Source of the DNA: Ruania halotolerans
GTDB taxonomy: Bacteria > Actinomycetota > Actinomycetes > Actinomycetales > Beutenbergiaceae
DNA: 64,000 nt
Direction: 5' to 3'
Assembly: GCF_021049285.1 (NCBI RefSeq)
Contig: NZ_CP088017.1
Coordinates: 3,917,380 to 3,981,379, forward strand
The first letter of the stretch is position 1. The number at the start of each line of letters is the position of its first letter. The notes under the pieces were generated by a model. That model worked only from the letters and a program-made list of their open reading frames with translations, did not search any database and was not told the DNA's origin. The translations under genes were made by a program, and so were the position numbers. Below are positions 33,457-42,594 of the stretch, piece by piece.

Positions 33457-34254
33457 ATGACACGCGTGAACTCCCCGCATGCAGACGTCATCACGATCCC
33501 CACCGAGTCCGGCGATCTTCCCATCCACCGGTGGCTCCCACCGGGCGGCACCGGCCCGGGTGTTCTGGTGCTGCAGGAAATCTTCGGCGTGAGCGCGTAC
33601 ATCCGCAGCCGCTGCGCGGACCTCGCCACGGCGGGATACGTGGTGTACGCCCCGGAGCTCTACCATCGCCTCCCGGATTCGGCGGTGGACGAGGAGGATG
33701 TGGAGCGCGGTGTCGAGCTGGCCCAGCAGCTGCCCTGGGACGCGGCACTCGCCGATGCCCACGCCTGTCTGGATGCGCTGCGCGCCGCGGAACAGCACAG
33801 CGCCGAACAGAAGGGGGCCGATCAGGGCAGTGGTGACCAGAGCAGGGCCAACCAGAACAGTGCCGACCAGAGCAGTGCCAACCAGACCACAGGGAAGGTG
33901 GCCGTGCTCGGGTTCTGCTACGGCGGCGGGCTCGCCTTCAACCTCGCGGCGCAGAACTCACCGGATGCCCTGGTCAGTTACTACGGCTCGGCCCTGCCCG
34001 GACTGCTTTCGCTCGCTCCTCAGGTGCAGGCCCCGAGCCTGCACCACTTCGGCACGGCCGACTCCTACATCCCCGCCGAGATGGTCGAGACGATCCGCGA
34101 GGCGGTCACCGCCACCAACAACCAGGTGGAGTTCTTCACCTACGACGGCGCAGGTCACGCCTTCGACAATCCGTCACCGTTGTTCCATCACGGCCAGGCC
34201 TCCGCCGAGGCGTGGCAGCGCACGCTCACCTTTCTCGCCGCACACCTGCGCTAG
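33457..34254 (+). CDS. Dienelactone hydrolase family protein with a repetitive hydrophilic insert
   Basis: The 265-residue alpha/beta hydrolase has catalytic Cys154 in GFCYGGG, Asp in HFGTADSYIPAE and His in GAGHAFDN, as in dienelactone hydrolases of aromatic degradation. Between helix AHACLDALRA and strand KVAVLGF lies a 35-residue insert (about 112-146) made of degenerate five-residue units of the type NQxSA/DQSSA, coded by 15-bp DNA repeats. Normal enzymes have only a short loop there. CACAAT at 33453-33458 lies 7 nt before an in-frame GTG at 33466, so the true start may be that GTG. Confidence 0.88.
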   Translation: MTRVNSPHADVITIPTESGDLPIHRWLPPGGTGPGVLVLQEIFGVSAYIRSRCADLATAGYVVYAPELYHRLPDSAVDEEDVERGVELAQQLPWDAALADAHACLDALRAAEQHSAEQKGADQGSGDQSRANQNSADQSSANQTTGKVAVLGFCYGGGLAFNLAAQNSPDALVSYYGSALPGLLSLAPQVQAPSLHHFGTADSYIPAEMVETIREAVTATNNQVEFFTYDGAGHAFDNPSPLFHHGQASAEAWQRTLTFLAAHLR

Positions 34255-34269
34255 CCACCTCGCGCCCCC

Positions 34270-34315
34270 GCCTGCCCGCCTGCCGCCTGCCCGCCTGCCC
34301 GCCTGCCCGCCTGCC
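34270..34315. repeat. GCCTGCCC octamer repeats between convergent genes
   Basis: Six tandem copies of GCCTGCCC (two of them 7 bp long) fill most of the 66-bp gap between the dienelactone hydrolase and oxidoreductase stops. It is a simple-sequence tract likely to vary in copy number. Confidence 0.85.
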
Positions 34316-34320
34316 ATCGG

Positions 34321-35229
34321 CTACGGCACCAAGAGCCACCGCCCGCGTTGCCCACCCGCGCTCACCCTCTGGTAGGCCTGTGCCGCGTCGGTGAGCGGGC
34401 GGGTCCCTGCCACGCGTATCGCGAGCTCGCCGGAGGCGCTGCGGGCGAGCAGGTCGGCGAGCATCTCCGGGGCAGGCTGGACGAACACGTCCTGGCTCGC
34501 GATGCCCCGGGTCGGTGGTGTCGGCGCGATCGGCAGGACGCCGACGAACGCTCCACCATCGCGTACGGCAATGATCGCCTCCTCCCGCAGCGCGGCCGCA
34601 TCGAAGACTGCGTCAACGGAGCCCGCGGGGATCGCGGTGACCATGTCGTCGGCACCCGCGGCGCGGACGAACTCTTCGTCTGCCTCACGGGCCAGTGCAA
34701 CAACCTGCCAGCCGGCCGTTGCCGCGAGCGCTACGGCATAGCCACCCACCGCACCCGCCGCTCCCGTGACGAGCAGGCGGCGCCCCGCCGCCGGACCGAG
34801 CAGCGCGAGTGCCTGGGCCGCGGTGAGCGCATTCAGGGGGATCGAGGCAGCGGCAACCGGGTCCAGCCCATCGGGCAACACAGCGGCCCAGTCCTCCTCC
34901 AGGAGCACCTGCTCGGCGTGTGCGCGTGAGCGTGCGCTCAGATCTGGATGGATCGCGGCGATCACATCCCCCACGGCGAACCGCGTGACGCCACTACCGA
35001 CCTCACGCACCACCCCGGTGACGTCCCAACCGAGCCCCACTGGTCCAGTGAGGCCCACTGCCTCGCGGGCGGCCCCGGAGGCGATGGCGAGGTCGAATGG
35101 ATTCACTGCGGAGGCGATCAGGTCCACGACGATCTGCCCGGCACCGGCCCGCGGGCTGGAAAGGTATTCCACCACCGGTTCGGTGGCTGCGGGACGGGAG
35201 GTCACGGTGGTGATCATGTTGGAGGCCAT
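34321..35229 (-). CDS. NADP-dependent zinc-type alcohol dehydrogenase-like oxidoreductase
   Basis: The 302-residue medium-chain reductase has AGAGQIVVDLIASAVNPFDLAIASG and GLGWDVTGVVREVGSGV (GroES-like half) and LLVTGAAGAVGGYAVALAATAGWQVVALAR (AxGxxG NADP motif). No zinc-ligand cysteines are seen, so it is likely a quinone or enone reductase. AAAGGAA before the ATG at 35229 fixes the start. It is divergent from an HxlR regulator, which in such pairs senses electrophiles or quinones and controls the reductase; that is inference here. Confidence 0.9.
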   Translation of the reverse strand: MASNMITTVTSRPAATEPVVEYLSSPRAGAGQIVVDLIASAVNPFDLAIASGAAREAVGLTGPVGLGWDVTGVVREVGSGVTRFAVGDVIAAIHPDLSARSRAHAEQVLLEEDWAAVLPDGLDPVAAASIPLNALTAAQALALLGPAAGRRLLVTGAAGAVGGYAVALAATAGWQVVALAREADEEFVRAAGADDMVTAIPAGSVDAVFDAAALREEAIIAVRDGGAFVGVLPIAPTPPTRGIASQDVFVQPAPEMLADLLARSASGELAIRVAGTRPLTDAAQAYQRVSAGGQRGRWLLVP

Positions 35230-35280
35230 GGGCCGATTCCTTTCGAAGAACACGTGCTTGCCGCTCCAGGATCGAGCGGT

Positions 35281-35312
35281 TACTCTCCATTGGGAAGTAG
35301 GCACTTCGAAGT
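35281..35312. promoter_or_regulatory. Candidate HxlR operator region
   Basis: In the 106-bp divergent gap, TACT at 35281-35284 and AGTA at 35296-35299 form short inverted ends spaced as in HxlR/YodB sites, and ACTTCGAAGT at 35303-35312 is a perfect 10-bp palindrome. Either could bind the adjacent HxlR protein. Confidence 0.4.
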
Positions 35313-35335
35313 CGGTCACGCACCCGGAGGTACCC

Positions 35336-35743
35336 ATGGTCACGATGACGGCGCACGATCGGCGCGAACTCGATCGCGAGGCGTTCGATGCATATCTGAG
35401 CGCGTGCCCGAGCCGCCAGCTGCTGGACCGGATCAGCAACAAGTGGGTCACGCTGGTGATCTGTGCCCTCGGTGACGAGGGCACGATGCGCTACTCGGAG
35501 ATCTCACGGCGGCTCGCCGGGGTCAGCCAGAAGATGCTCACCCAGACCCTGCGGTCACTGGAGCGCGACGGCCTCGTCATGCGGGAGGTGACGCCTTCAG
35601 TTCCTGTGCGGGTGGACTACTCCCTCACCGCACTCGGGGACTCCCTGCTGGAGACGATTCAGCACGTCAAGCGCTGGGCCGAGCAGCACATGGTCGGAGT
35701 CGAGGAGGCCCGGCTGCGCTACGACCAACGCGCTGCCGGTTGA
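35336..35743 (+). CDS. HxlR family transcriptional regulator
   Basis: The 135-residue winged-helix protein has CPSRQLLDRISNKWVTLVICAL and MRYSEISRRLAGVSQKMLTQTLRSLERDGLVMREV, the HxlR/DUF24 signature. The single cysteine before SRQLLD is the position often used for redox or electrophile sensing in this family. GGAGG at 35326-35330 sets the ATG at 35336. It is divergent from the NADP oxidoreductase, its likely target. Confidence 0.92.
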   Translation: MVTMTAHDRRELDREAFDAYLSACPSRQLLDRISNKWVTLVICALGDEGTMRYSEISRRLAGVSQKMLTQTLRSLERDGLVMREVTPSVPVRVDYSLTALGDSLLETIQHVKRWAEQHMVGVEEARLRYDQRAAG

Positions 35744-35802
35744 GCCCAGCCAAGCGCGTGGGCACTGCTCCCGGGCGGTGCTGCTCACTCCCCGCCGCTT
35801 CT

Positions 35803-37866
35803 TCACTCCTCGCGCGAGGCATCCTTCGCCATCCGCCGCATCATCGCGTTGTACGCCTCGAGCTCGGCACCGGAGTCCCGGTCCGCCGCACGATCGACCC
35901 GTGTGGCCTCCCGCTGATCGCTGCGCGCCCACATGATCGCCACGCCGATCGCGAGCGCCAATGACGGGATCTCCCCGATCCCCCAGGTGATCTCACCACC
36001 GGTCTCCTGATCAGCCAGCGCATCGACCCCCCATGGCAGCCCGAGCGCGCCGAAGTAGTCGGCGGCGAGCAGTGTGGACATCGAGATGATCGCGATGCCG
36101 AAGAATGCGTGGAAGGCCATCGTCGCGAACAGCAGCACCAGGCGGAGCGGGTAGATCGGACGCCGCGGGCCGGGATCGACTCCCACCAGCACGTTCACGA
36201 AGACGTATCCGGCCAGGCTGAAGTGCACCACCATCGCGATGTGCCCGATGTGGGTGGTCAGTGCGAGTTCGAACAGCGGGGTGAAGTAGAAGACGATCAT
36301 CGAACCGGCGAAGTTCACGGCCGCGATCACCGGGTGCGAGGCGAAGCGCGCCCACCGGGAGTGCACAATCGCGAGCAGCCACTCCCGCGGCCCGCGGGAG
36401 CCGTCGGCACGTGACCCCAGCGCCCGCAACGCCAGCGTCACCGGAGCGCCGAGGACGAACAGGATCGGCAGCACCATCACCATGGTCATGTGCTGGACCA
36501 TGTGCGCGGAGAACATCAGCCGCCCATACACGGCCGCACCACCCAGGTTCACGTACGCGAATCCGGCGGTGCCAAGCAGCCAGACCACCGTGCGCCCCAC
36601 TGGCCAGGAGTCCCCCCGGCGCCGCAGCCGCAGCACCCAGCGCAGGTACACGACGGCGAGGGTCACCGCGAGGAAGGCGAACAGCAGGTCCGGGGTACTT
36701 TCGGTGAACCACCGGGCCACGGTGGGCTCAGGCGGGACTGGCTGCTGGGAGAGTTCCTCTGCCGGGCTGAGATTGGGCTGTGGCTCCTGCGGCACCGGCG
36801 GTCCGGTATCCGCCAGTGCCACCGCCACCCCCATGACGGCGCCCATCACCAGTACCTCAACGGCGGCCAGCCGCCAGAACGCCCCGGGCGCTCCGCCGTC
36901 GGGCCGGGGCTGAAGGCGAGGGATTGTCCGTACCCGGTGCACGTAGCCGATCACCCCGAGAATGGTGAAGATCGCGATCTTCACCAGCAGCAGGCTCCCG
37001 TAGGCGCCGAGGAAGCCATCCCAGCCGCCGAGCCGGATCCAGGCGTTGGCCCCGCCGGAGACGCCCACGCCCACGAAGCACCACACCGCGAGCGCGGAGT
37101 ACCGGGTGGCGGCGCTGGCCAGATCGCGGCCGAGGCGAGGTGCGCTCACGCACAACACGGCCAGCCCGCCCACCCAGACGGCGGCGAACAGCAGGTGCCC
37201 GAACATCCCGGACATTCCCAGCTCGTGGTTCGCGCTCCCGGAGGCATGTCCGGAGGTGGCGATCGGGATCAGCACCGAGCCCGCGAGCACGGCGGCCACC
37301 ACCGCGGTGCCGTACCCGGCCACGGCCACACAGGCGATCGAGGCCAGCGCGGCGAGCACGGCCGCCACCAGCGCGGCCCGGCCGGTGGAGATCTCGGTCA
37401 GGTAGAACGCGAGCTCCGCGCCGAACCCGGCGCCGCCGATCGGCCGGCCGGCCACCGTGGCGTATCCGAAGATGAGGTCGAGCACCATGGCCACCGCCCA
37501 TACCGGGCCGGCCACCATCACCGCGCGGGAGGCGATCCGCCACCCGGAGCCATCGGCCGCGGTGCGGGGGGCTCGCTTCGCCCCGTTCGCCACCGTGCGC
37601 TGCGGAGGGGGGAAGGCGAACAGCAGCAGGGCGAGACCGCCCAGTGTCACAGATGCCCCGAGTTGCCAGGCCACCGTGAGCAGCGGGCGCCCCCAGCGCA
37701 CGATGGCGCCGGCGTCGGCGAGTTCGGTGGGGCCGGCAGCTCCGGAGAAGGCGAGGCCGAGAAGAGAGACGAGCATCGCCGTCGGCGCCAGTGCCCAGAC
37801 CGCCCGACTCGCTCGCCGGGCCGCACCCGGGGCGGAGCGGGCGGCAGCGTCGGTCTGAGCAGGCAC
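35803..37866 (-). CDS. Fused CopD-type copper resistance and CtaG-type cytochrome oxidase assembly protein
   Basis: The 687-residue membrane protein has an N-terminal CopD-like domain with about eight helices (SGHASGSANHELGMSGMFGHLLFAAVWVGGLAVL, with His/Met residues suited to copper) and a C-terminal caa3-CtaG domain (FSAHMVQHMTMVMVLPILFVLGAPVTLALRAL and HIGHIAMVVHFSLAGYVFVNVLVG). Such fusions are common in actinobacteria and are thought to bring copper to cytochrome oxidase. The start is a GTG at 37866. It is divergent from the MoxR operon. Confidence 0.92.
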   Translation of the reverse strand: MPAQTDAAARSAPGAARRASRAVWALAPTAMLVSLLGLAFSGAAGPTELADAGAIVRWGRPLLTVAWQLGASVTLGGLALLLFAFPPPQRTVANGAKRAPRTAADGSGWRIASRAVMVAGPVWAVAMVLDLIFGYATVAGRPIGGAGFGAELAFYLTEISTGRAALVAAVLAALASIACVAVAGYGTAVVAAVLAGSVLIPIATSGHASGSANHELGMSGMFGHLLFAAVWVGGLAVLCVSAPRLGRDLASAATRYSALAVWCFVGVGVSGGANAWIRLGGWDGFLGAYGSLLLVKIAIFTILGVIGYVHRVRTIPRLQPRPDGGAPGAFWRLAAVEVLVMGAVMGVAVALADTGPPVPQEPQPNLSPAEELSQQPVPPEPTVARWFTESTPDLLFAFLAVTLAVVYLRWVLRLRRRGDSWPVGRTVVWLLGTAGFAYVNLGGAAVYGRLMFSAHMVQHMTMVMVLPILFVLGAPVTLALRALGSRADGSRGPREWLLAIVHSRWARFASHPVIAAVNFAGSMIVFYFTPLFELALTTHIGHIAMVVHFSLAGYVFVNVLVGVDPGPRRPIYPLRLVLLFATMAFHAFFGIAIISMSTLLAADYFGALGLPWGVDALADQETGGEITWGIGEIPSLALAIGVAIMWARSDQREATRVDRAADRDSGAELEAYNAMMRRMAKDASREE

Positions 37867-37964
37867 GAGCCGAGCCTAATCGCCCCGCTGCTTCACGAGA
37901 GATACGCGGACGGCGCCGATGGGCAGTCCTACCCAGGTCGGGCGGAGCTCTTGTCAGGTCTGAC

Positions 37965-37973
37965 TGGCATAAT
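37965..37973 (+). promoter_or_regulatory. Extended -10 element before moxR
   Basis: TG-G-CATAAT at 37965-37973 is an extended -10 with no good -35 at 17 bp. It lies 37 bp before the MoxR ATG and is the only AT-rich promoter-like site in the divergent gap. Confidence 0.4.
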
Positions 37974-38010
37974 CGCCCACGCACTTGCCATCGCCTCAGA
38001 GTGGGAGATC

Positions 38011-39033
38011 ATGTCCAGTCCCGTTGCCGCACACTTGGCGCCGTCGACGTCAACGATCTCCTACGACGATATCCAGCGTGCCGCCGAACGGCTCGCGCAT
38101 GTCAGCCGCGTGTTCGACCAGCGCATCGTCGGCCAGCACGGACTGCGCACCGCGTTGGTGAGCTGCCTGCTCGCCGGCGGGCATGTGCTGCTGGAGTCGG
38201 TGCCCGGCCTGGCGAAGACCACTGCGGCGCAGACTCTTGCCGATTCGGTCTCCGGCACCTTCCACCGCATCCAGTGCACTCCGGACCTGATGCCGAACGA
38301 CATCGTCGGCACCCAGATCTACAACTACGCCACCGGCGAGTTCTCCACCCAGCTCGGGCCGGTGCACGCCAACCTGGTGCTGCTCGATGAGATCAACCGA
38401 TCCTCGGCGAAGACCCAGTCGGCGATGCTCGAGGCGATGCAGGAGAAGCAGACCTCCATCGGCGGCGAGGTCTTCCCGCTGCCGAAGCCGTTCATGGTGC
38501 TCGCCACCCAGAACCCGATCGAGGAAGAAGGCACGTACGTCCTCCCCGAGGCGCAGATGGACCGGTTCCTGATGAAGGAGGTGCTCACCTACCCGGCGCC
38601 CGATGAGGAACTGGACATCCTCGAACGGATCCAGTCCGGTGCGATGAGCGCTCCGCTGACGGCGCAGCCGATCTCCATCGGCGATGTCGAGTTCCTGCAG
38701 CGCCTCGTGCGCGAGGTGTACGTGGACACCTCGATCAAGCAGTACATCGTGGCGATCATCAACACCACTCGTGGTGGGGGCCCGCGGCCGCTGCCGAACC
38801 TGAACCAGCATGTGCGGGTGGGCGCCAGCCCTCGCGGTGGGATCGCCCTGATGCAGATCGCTCAGGCGCTCGCCCTGCAGGCGGGCCGGTCCTATGTGGT
38901 GCCGGACGACGTCAAACTGCTGCGGCACTCGGTGTTGCGGCACCGCATCGTGCGCACCTACGACGCGCTCGCGAACAATGTGGCGCCGGAATCGCTCATT
39001 GACGCGGTATTCGCGGCCGTTCCCAGCCCGTGA
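38011..39033 (+). CDS. moxR: MoxR family AAA+ ATPase
   Basis: The 340-residue AAA+ protein has Walker A ESVPGLAKT at 62-70, Walker B LVLLDEINR and sensor segment MVLATQNPIEEEGTYVLPEAQMDRF. MoxR proteins act as chaperones that load metals or assemble complexes with VWA-domain partners. Here it leads a six-gene unit with DUF58 and two VWA proteins, the Bat/aerotolerance-like arrangement. GGGAG at 38003-38007 supports the ATG. Confidence 0.95.
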   Translation: MSSPVAAHLAPSTSTISYDDIQRAAERLAHVSRVFDQRIVGQHGLRTALVSCLLAGGHVLLESVPGLAKTTAAQTLADSVSGTFHRIQCTPDLMPNDIVGTQIYNYATGEFSTQLGPVHANLVLLDEINRSSAKTQSAMLEAMQEKQTSIGGEVFPLPKPFMVLATQNPIEEEGTYVLPEAQMDRFLMKEVLTYPAPDEELDILERIQSGAMSAPLTAQPISIGDVEFLQRLVREVYVDTSIKQYIVAIINTTRGGGPRPLPNLNQHVRVGASPRGGIALMQIAQALALQAGRSYVVPDDVKLLRHSVLRHRIVRTYDALANNVAPESLIDAVFAAVPSP

Positions 39034-39094
39034 CCGTTGACGCCTGAGCGCCCCTGGGCTCAGGCGCCCACTGCTTGAAGAAGGAGAATCCCGC

Positions 39095-39982
39095 GTGGTG
39101 TCGACGTCCCGTCTGGCCAAGGTCCGAGCCCGGCTCGACCTGCCGACGGTCCGGCGCGCCGCGGGGTTGCTCGAGGGCCGGCACCGCTCGATCTACTCCG
39201 GTCACGGCCAGGACTTCGACGAGATGGCCGAGTACCACATGGGAGACGACGTCTCCGATATCGACTGGAAGGCCAGCGCCTCATACGGCGAACCGGTGAT
39301 CCGCCGATTCGTGCGGGACTCCAACCTCGCCATGGTGGTAGCCGTGGACACCGGGCGGAACATGGCCGCGACAGCACCGGACGGCGGCTCCAAGTCAGAG
39401 ATCGCGCAGTTCGCCGCCGAGATCGTGTGCTACCTCGCCCGCTCTCGGGGGGACACAGTGGCACTGGTGGCCGGGGATGCCGAGCGCGTGGTGCAGATCC
39501 CGGCACGCGGGGGCACCGAGCACATGGAAATGTTGTTGCGCCGGATCGAGAGCATGTTCGAGGTGGACGCCCCGGCAAGCGATCTGAACCGGGTGCTGGA
39601 CCGTGTGCTCACCTGGTTCAACCGCCGCTCCCTGGTGGTGCTGATCACCGATGAGGCGCGCCCGCGCCCGGAACACGAGCTCAGCCTGAAGCGCTTGCGG
39701 ACCAGGCACGAGGTGATGGTGGTGCAGGTGGGTGACGCTGTGCCGACCACCTTCGGGGACCGGCCCATCGACGATGTGGACCGGCACCTCGACATTCCTG
39801 AGTACATGCGATCGCACAAGGCGCTCGATTCCGAGGCACGCGCCGCTGCCGAACGTCGCCGTCAGGACGTGGCCGCCATGCTGAGGCGTCAGGGCGTCGA
39901 GGGCGTGACGGCGAACAGCGAGGACGAGCTCATCGACCGGCTGATCGATCTGCTCAGGAGGCAACGTCGTGTTCGCCGTTGA
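39095..39982 (+). CDS. DUF58 domain protein of the MoxR operon
   Basis: The 295-residue cytoplasmic protein has the DUF58 core GDDVSDIDWKASASYGEPVIRRFVRDSNLAMVVAVDTGRNM (about 50-92) and a VWA-like fold (LVVLITDEARPRPEHELSLKRL). DUF58 proteins always accompany MoxR and are thought to be its substrate or adaptor. The GTG start follows AGAAGGAG by a few bases. Its end overlaps the next gene by 14 nt. Confidence 0.92.
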   Translation: MVSTSRLAKVRARLDLPTVRRAAGLLEGRHRSIYSGHGQDFDEMAEYHMGDDVSDIDWKASASYGEPVIRRFVRDSNLAMVVAVDTGRNMAATAPDGGSKSEIAQFAAEIVCYLARSRGDTVALVAGDAERVVQIPARGGTEHMEMLLRRIESMFEVDAPASDLNRVLDRVLTWFNRRSLVVLITDEARPRPEHELSLKRLRTRHEVMVVQVGDAVPTTFGDRPIDDVDRHLDIPEYMRSHKALDSEARAAAERRRQDVAAMLRRQGVEGVTANSEDELIDRLIDLLRRQRRVRR

Positions 39983-40490
39983 CCTCGTCGCCGGCCCGCT
40001 GCAGGGCGGGATCGGCCTGCCCGTCGGCGCCGCACCGATCAACGATCCGGTCGCCCCGGCGGCCTACTCGGCCTGGGTGTGGGTGGTGGGCCTGGTGCTG
40101 CTCGCGCTCATCGGCGCCTGGTACTGGTTCGTGTTCTACAACACCCGCAAGCGTCCAGCCGAGGATGATGCCGGCAGCAGGGACCGGTATGCCACGTTGC
40201 GCACCACGATGCTCAGCCAGGTCGATGCTGCCGAAGAGCGGTATCGCGAAGGTGAATCCGACCTGCGCACGCTGCACCTCGATCTGAACCACATCATGCG
40301 GGAGTTCGCGAACGGGCGGATGAAGATGGACACCAGCTCCCTGACCGTGCGGGAGATCGCACGCTTGGAGGGCACCGACCGGCTCGTGAACCTGCTCGCC
40401 GAGTACGAGGAGCCGGCGTTCGCCTCCGATTCCGACGCCGAGGCGCTCGCTGCCACGGAGAGCGCGCGGGCGGTGGTCCGCGAATGGTGA
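39969..40490 (+). CDS. Single-pass membrane protein of the MoxR operon (DUF4381-like position)
   Basis: The 173-residue protein has one membrane helix (about 35-58: WVWVVGLVLLALIGAWYWFVF) and a cytoplasmic helical tail (RTTMLSQVDAAEERYREGESDLRTLHLDLNHIMREF, then SSLTVREIARLEGTDRLVNLLAEYE). It occupies the place of DUF4381 proteins in MoxR/Bat operons, but the similarity is weak. AGGAGG at 39957-39962 precedes its GTG. It overlaps the next gene by 7 nt. Confidence 0.75.
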   Translation: MFAVDLVAGPLQGGIGLPVGAAPINDPVAPAAYSAWVWVVGLVLLALIGAWYWFVFYNTRKRPAEDDAGSRDRYATLRTTMLSQVDAAEERYREGESDLRTLHLDLNHIMREFANGRMKMDTSSLTVREIARLEGTDRLVNLLAEYEEPAFASDSDAEALAATESARAVVREW

Positions 40491-41524
40491 GCAGCATCCT
40501 CCTGCACCCGTGGGCTCTCTGGGTCGTGCTCGCGGCCGTGGTGGCGGCCCTCGTGCTGGGATGGTTCGCCCGCTCGGCGAAGCAGGAGCGGCGTCAGGTC
40601 ACCTGGGTGGCGAATGCCGGTTACCTACCGGAACTGCCATCCTTCAAATCACGCCTGTCCCGGTATCGCGTGTTCCTGCTGTGCCTGGCCGTGGTGCTGT
40701 TCGGATCCTCGATCGCTACGGGATTCCTGGTCGCGCGGCCGGTGGACCGGGAGGTGCGTTCGGAGGAGCTCGCCACGCGGGACATCGTGCTCTGCCTGGA
40801 CGTCTCCGGATCGATGATCGAGTACGACACCGAGATCGTGCAGCGATTCCTCGAGCTGCTGCCGAGCTTCCACGGTGAGCGCATCGCGCTGTCCATCTAC
40901 AACTCCACCTCGCGCACGGTGTTCCCGCTCACAGATGACTACACCCTCGTGGAAGAGCAACTGACCGAAGCGGCCGATGCCCTCGATTTCGACGTGGACT
41001 CCCTCGAGGACTTCTCCTACGACACGGCCGCACTGGACCGGCTCCTCCAGTTCCTCGCCGGTACCGAGGGCCTCGGGCAGGACGCCTCCTCCCTCGTGGG
41101 CGATGGTCTGGCCACGTGCGGCCTGGCCTTCGACCTGGAGGACGAGGAACGGTCCCGCTCGATCATCATGGCCACAGACAACGAGGTGTTCGGCGAACCC
41201 CTGTACACGCTGCCGGAGGCAGCCGAACTCGTGGCCGAACGGGATATCACCCTGCACGGCTTCTATGCCGGGGCGGTCACCGCCGACTCCGCGGCCCAGG
41301 AGAAGGAGTACCGGGACGCCGTCGAGGAACAGGGTGGGCTCTTCTACGCCAGCGATGACCCCGACGCGGTCTCGGGGATCGTGGACGAGATCTCCGCCCA
41401 GCAGGCGGCCGAACTGGATGCGGACGCTGAGGTGATCATCACCGATCGGCCGGAAGAATACTTCGCCTGGCTGATGGGTCTGATCGGCGTCTACCTCCTC
41501 GCCGTCTGGAGGCTGCGCGCATGA
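40484..41524 (+). CDS. VWA-domain membrane protein, BatA-like
   Basis: The 346-residue protein has a membrane helix at about 6-25 and 63-83, a von Willebrand A domain (about 100-310) with an intact metal site DVSGSM, and a C-terminal helix (FAWLMGLIGVYLLAVWRL). This is the BatA layout: a VWA domain held at the outer face by flanking helices. It should bind a partner through Mg2+ and be remodelled by MoxR. It overlaps the next gene by 4 nt. Confidence 0.9.
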   Translation: MVSSILLHPWALWVVLAAVVAALVLGWFARSAKQERRQVTWVANAGYLPELPSFKSRLSRYRVFLLCLAVVLFGSSIATGFLVARPVDREVRSEELATRDIVLCLDVSGSMIEYDTEIVQRFLELLPSFHGERIALSIYNSTSRTVFPLTDDYTLVEEQLTEAADALDFDVDSLEDFSYDTAALDRLLQFLAGTEGLGQDASSLVGDGLATCGLAFDLEDEERSRSIIMATDNEVFGEPLYTLPEAAELVAERDITLHGFYAGAVTADSAAQEKEYRDAVEEQGGLFYASDDPDAVSGIVDEISAQQAAELDADAEVIITDRPEEYFAWLMGLIGVYLLAVWRLRA

Positions 41525-42594
41525 CCCTGCGGATGATGTGGCCCCTATGGCTCACCCTGATCGTCTTCCTCCCCTTGCTCGTGCTCGCCGTGTGGAAGAT
41601 CCGGACCACGCATGGTGAACGCCGTCGGGACTGGTTGCGCCGCGGCGCGATCGTGCTCGCCACAGCGATCATCGCGCTCACTCCGGCGATCCCGCGCACG
41701 CTCGAGGAGTCGTTGATCTCGAACGTGGAGATGTACTTCGTGGTGGACCGCACCGGATCGATGGCGGCGGAGGATTATGACGGCGATCGTGCCCGCCTGG
41801 AGGGCGTGCAGGCCGATCTGGTGGCACTCACCCAGGCGATGCCTGCCGCCCGGTACAGCATCCTCGCGTTCGACTCCCAGACCACGTCCCAGCTGCCGTT
41901 GACCACGGACTCGCGGGCCGTGCGCGCCTGGGCGGATACGGTGAAGCAGGAGATCACCGCGTATTCGGCCGGGTCCTCGATCGACCGGCCGCTGGAGGCA
42001 CTCACCGAGACGCTCAATGGAGCTGCGGAGCGCAACCCGGAGAATGTGCGCCTCGTGTTCATCTTCTCCGATGGCGAGAACACCAATGGGTCCGACTCCC
42101 AGGCGGGTGGCGACTTCGCCTCATTCGCCGATCTCGAGCCGCTGGTCGATGGCGGCGCCGTGCTCGGATACGGCACGGCCGAGGGTGGGAACATGCGCTC
42201 CTACGACGGCACGAGTGAGACCGGTTTCGGCACCGACGCCCCCTACATCACCGATGAGAACGGCGAACCGGGCGTCTCGCAGATCGATGAGACGAATCTG
42301 CGCACACTCGCCGACCAGCTCGGCATCGACTACACGCACCGCATCACCGAGGACCCGGTGGACCAGCTGGTTGAGGGAGTCGATGTGCAGGAGATCGCGA
42401 GCGACGGCCGCCGTGACCTGACCACCTATGAGGACGTCTATTGGCCGTTCGCCATAGTGCTCGGGCTGTTGCTCGCGTGGGAGGCGTGGGACCTCACCCG
42501 TGAAGTGCCGAAGTCCGGCCGCAAGCGGCCGAAGAGGGATGACGGCGAACCGGCACGAGAACCGGTCGGCGCCGGCCATGGAGGCGTCCAATGA
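41521..42594 (+). CDS. VWA-domain membrane protein, BatB-like
   Basis: The 357-residue protein has two N-terminal helices, a VWA domain with the metal motif DRTGSM (a T-containing variant of DxSxS), the later RLVFIFSDGENT strand, and a C-terminal helix (WPFAIVLGLLLAWEAW) followed by a basic tail. It pairs with the preceding VWA protein, probably as a heterodimer. Its ATG overlaps the previous stop and its own stop overlaps the next ATG, both as ATGA. Confidence 0.9.
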   Translation: MTLRMMWPLWLTLIVFLPLLVLAVWKIRTTHGERRRDWLRRGAIVLATAIIALTPAIPRTLEESLISNVEMYFVVDRTGSMAAEDYDGDRARLEGVQADLVALTQAMPAARYSILAFDSQTTSQLPLTTDSRAVRAWADTVKQEITAYSAGSSIDRPLEALTETLNGAAERNPENVRLVFIFSDGENTNGSDSQAGGDFASFADLEPLVDGGAVLGYGTAEGGNMRSYDGTSETGFGTDAPYITDENGEPGVSQIDETNLRTLADQLGIDYTHRITEDPVDQLVEGVDVQEIASDGRRDLTTYEDVYWPFAIVLGLLLAWEAWDLTREVPKSGRKRPKRDDGEPAREPVGAGHGGVQ

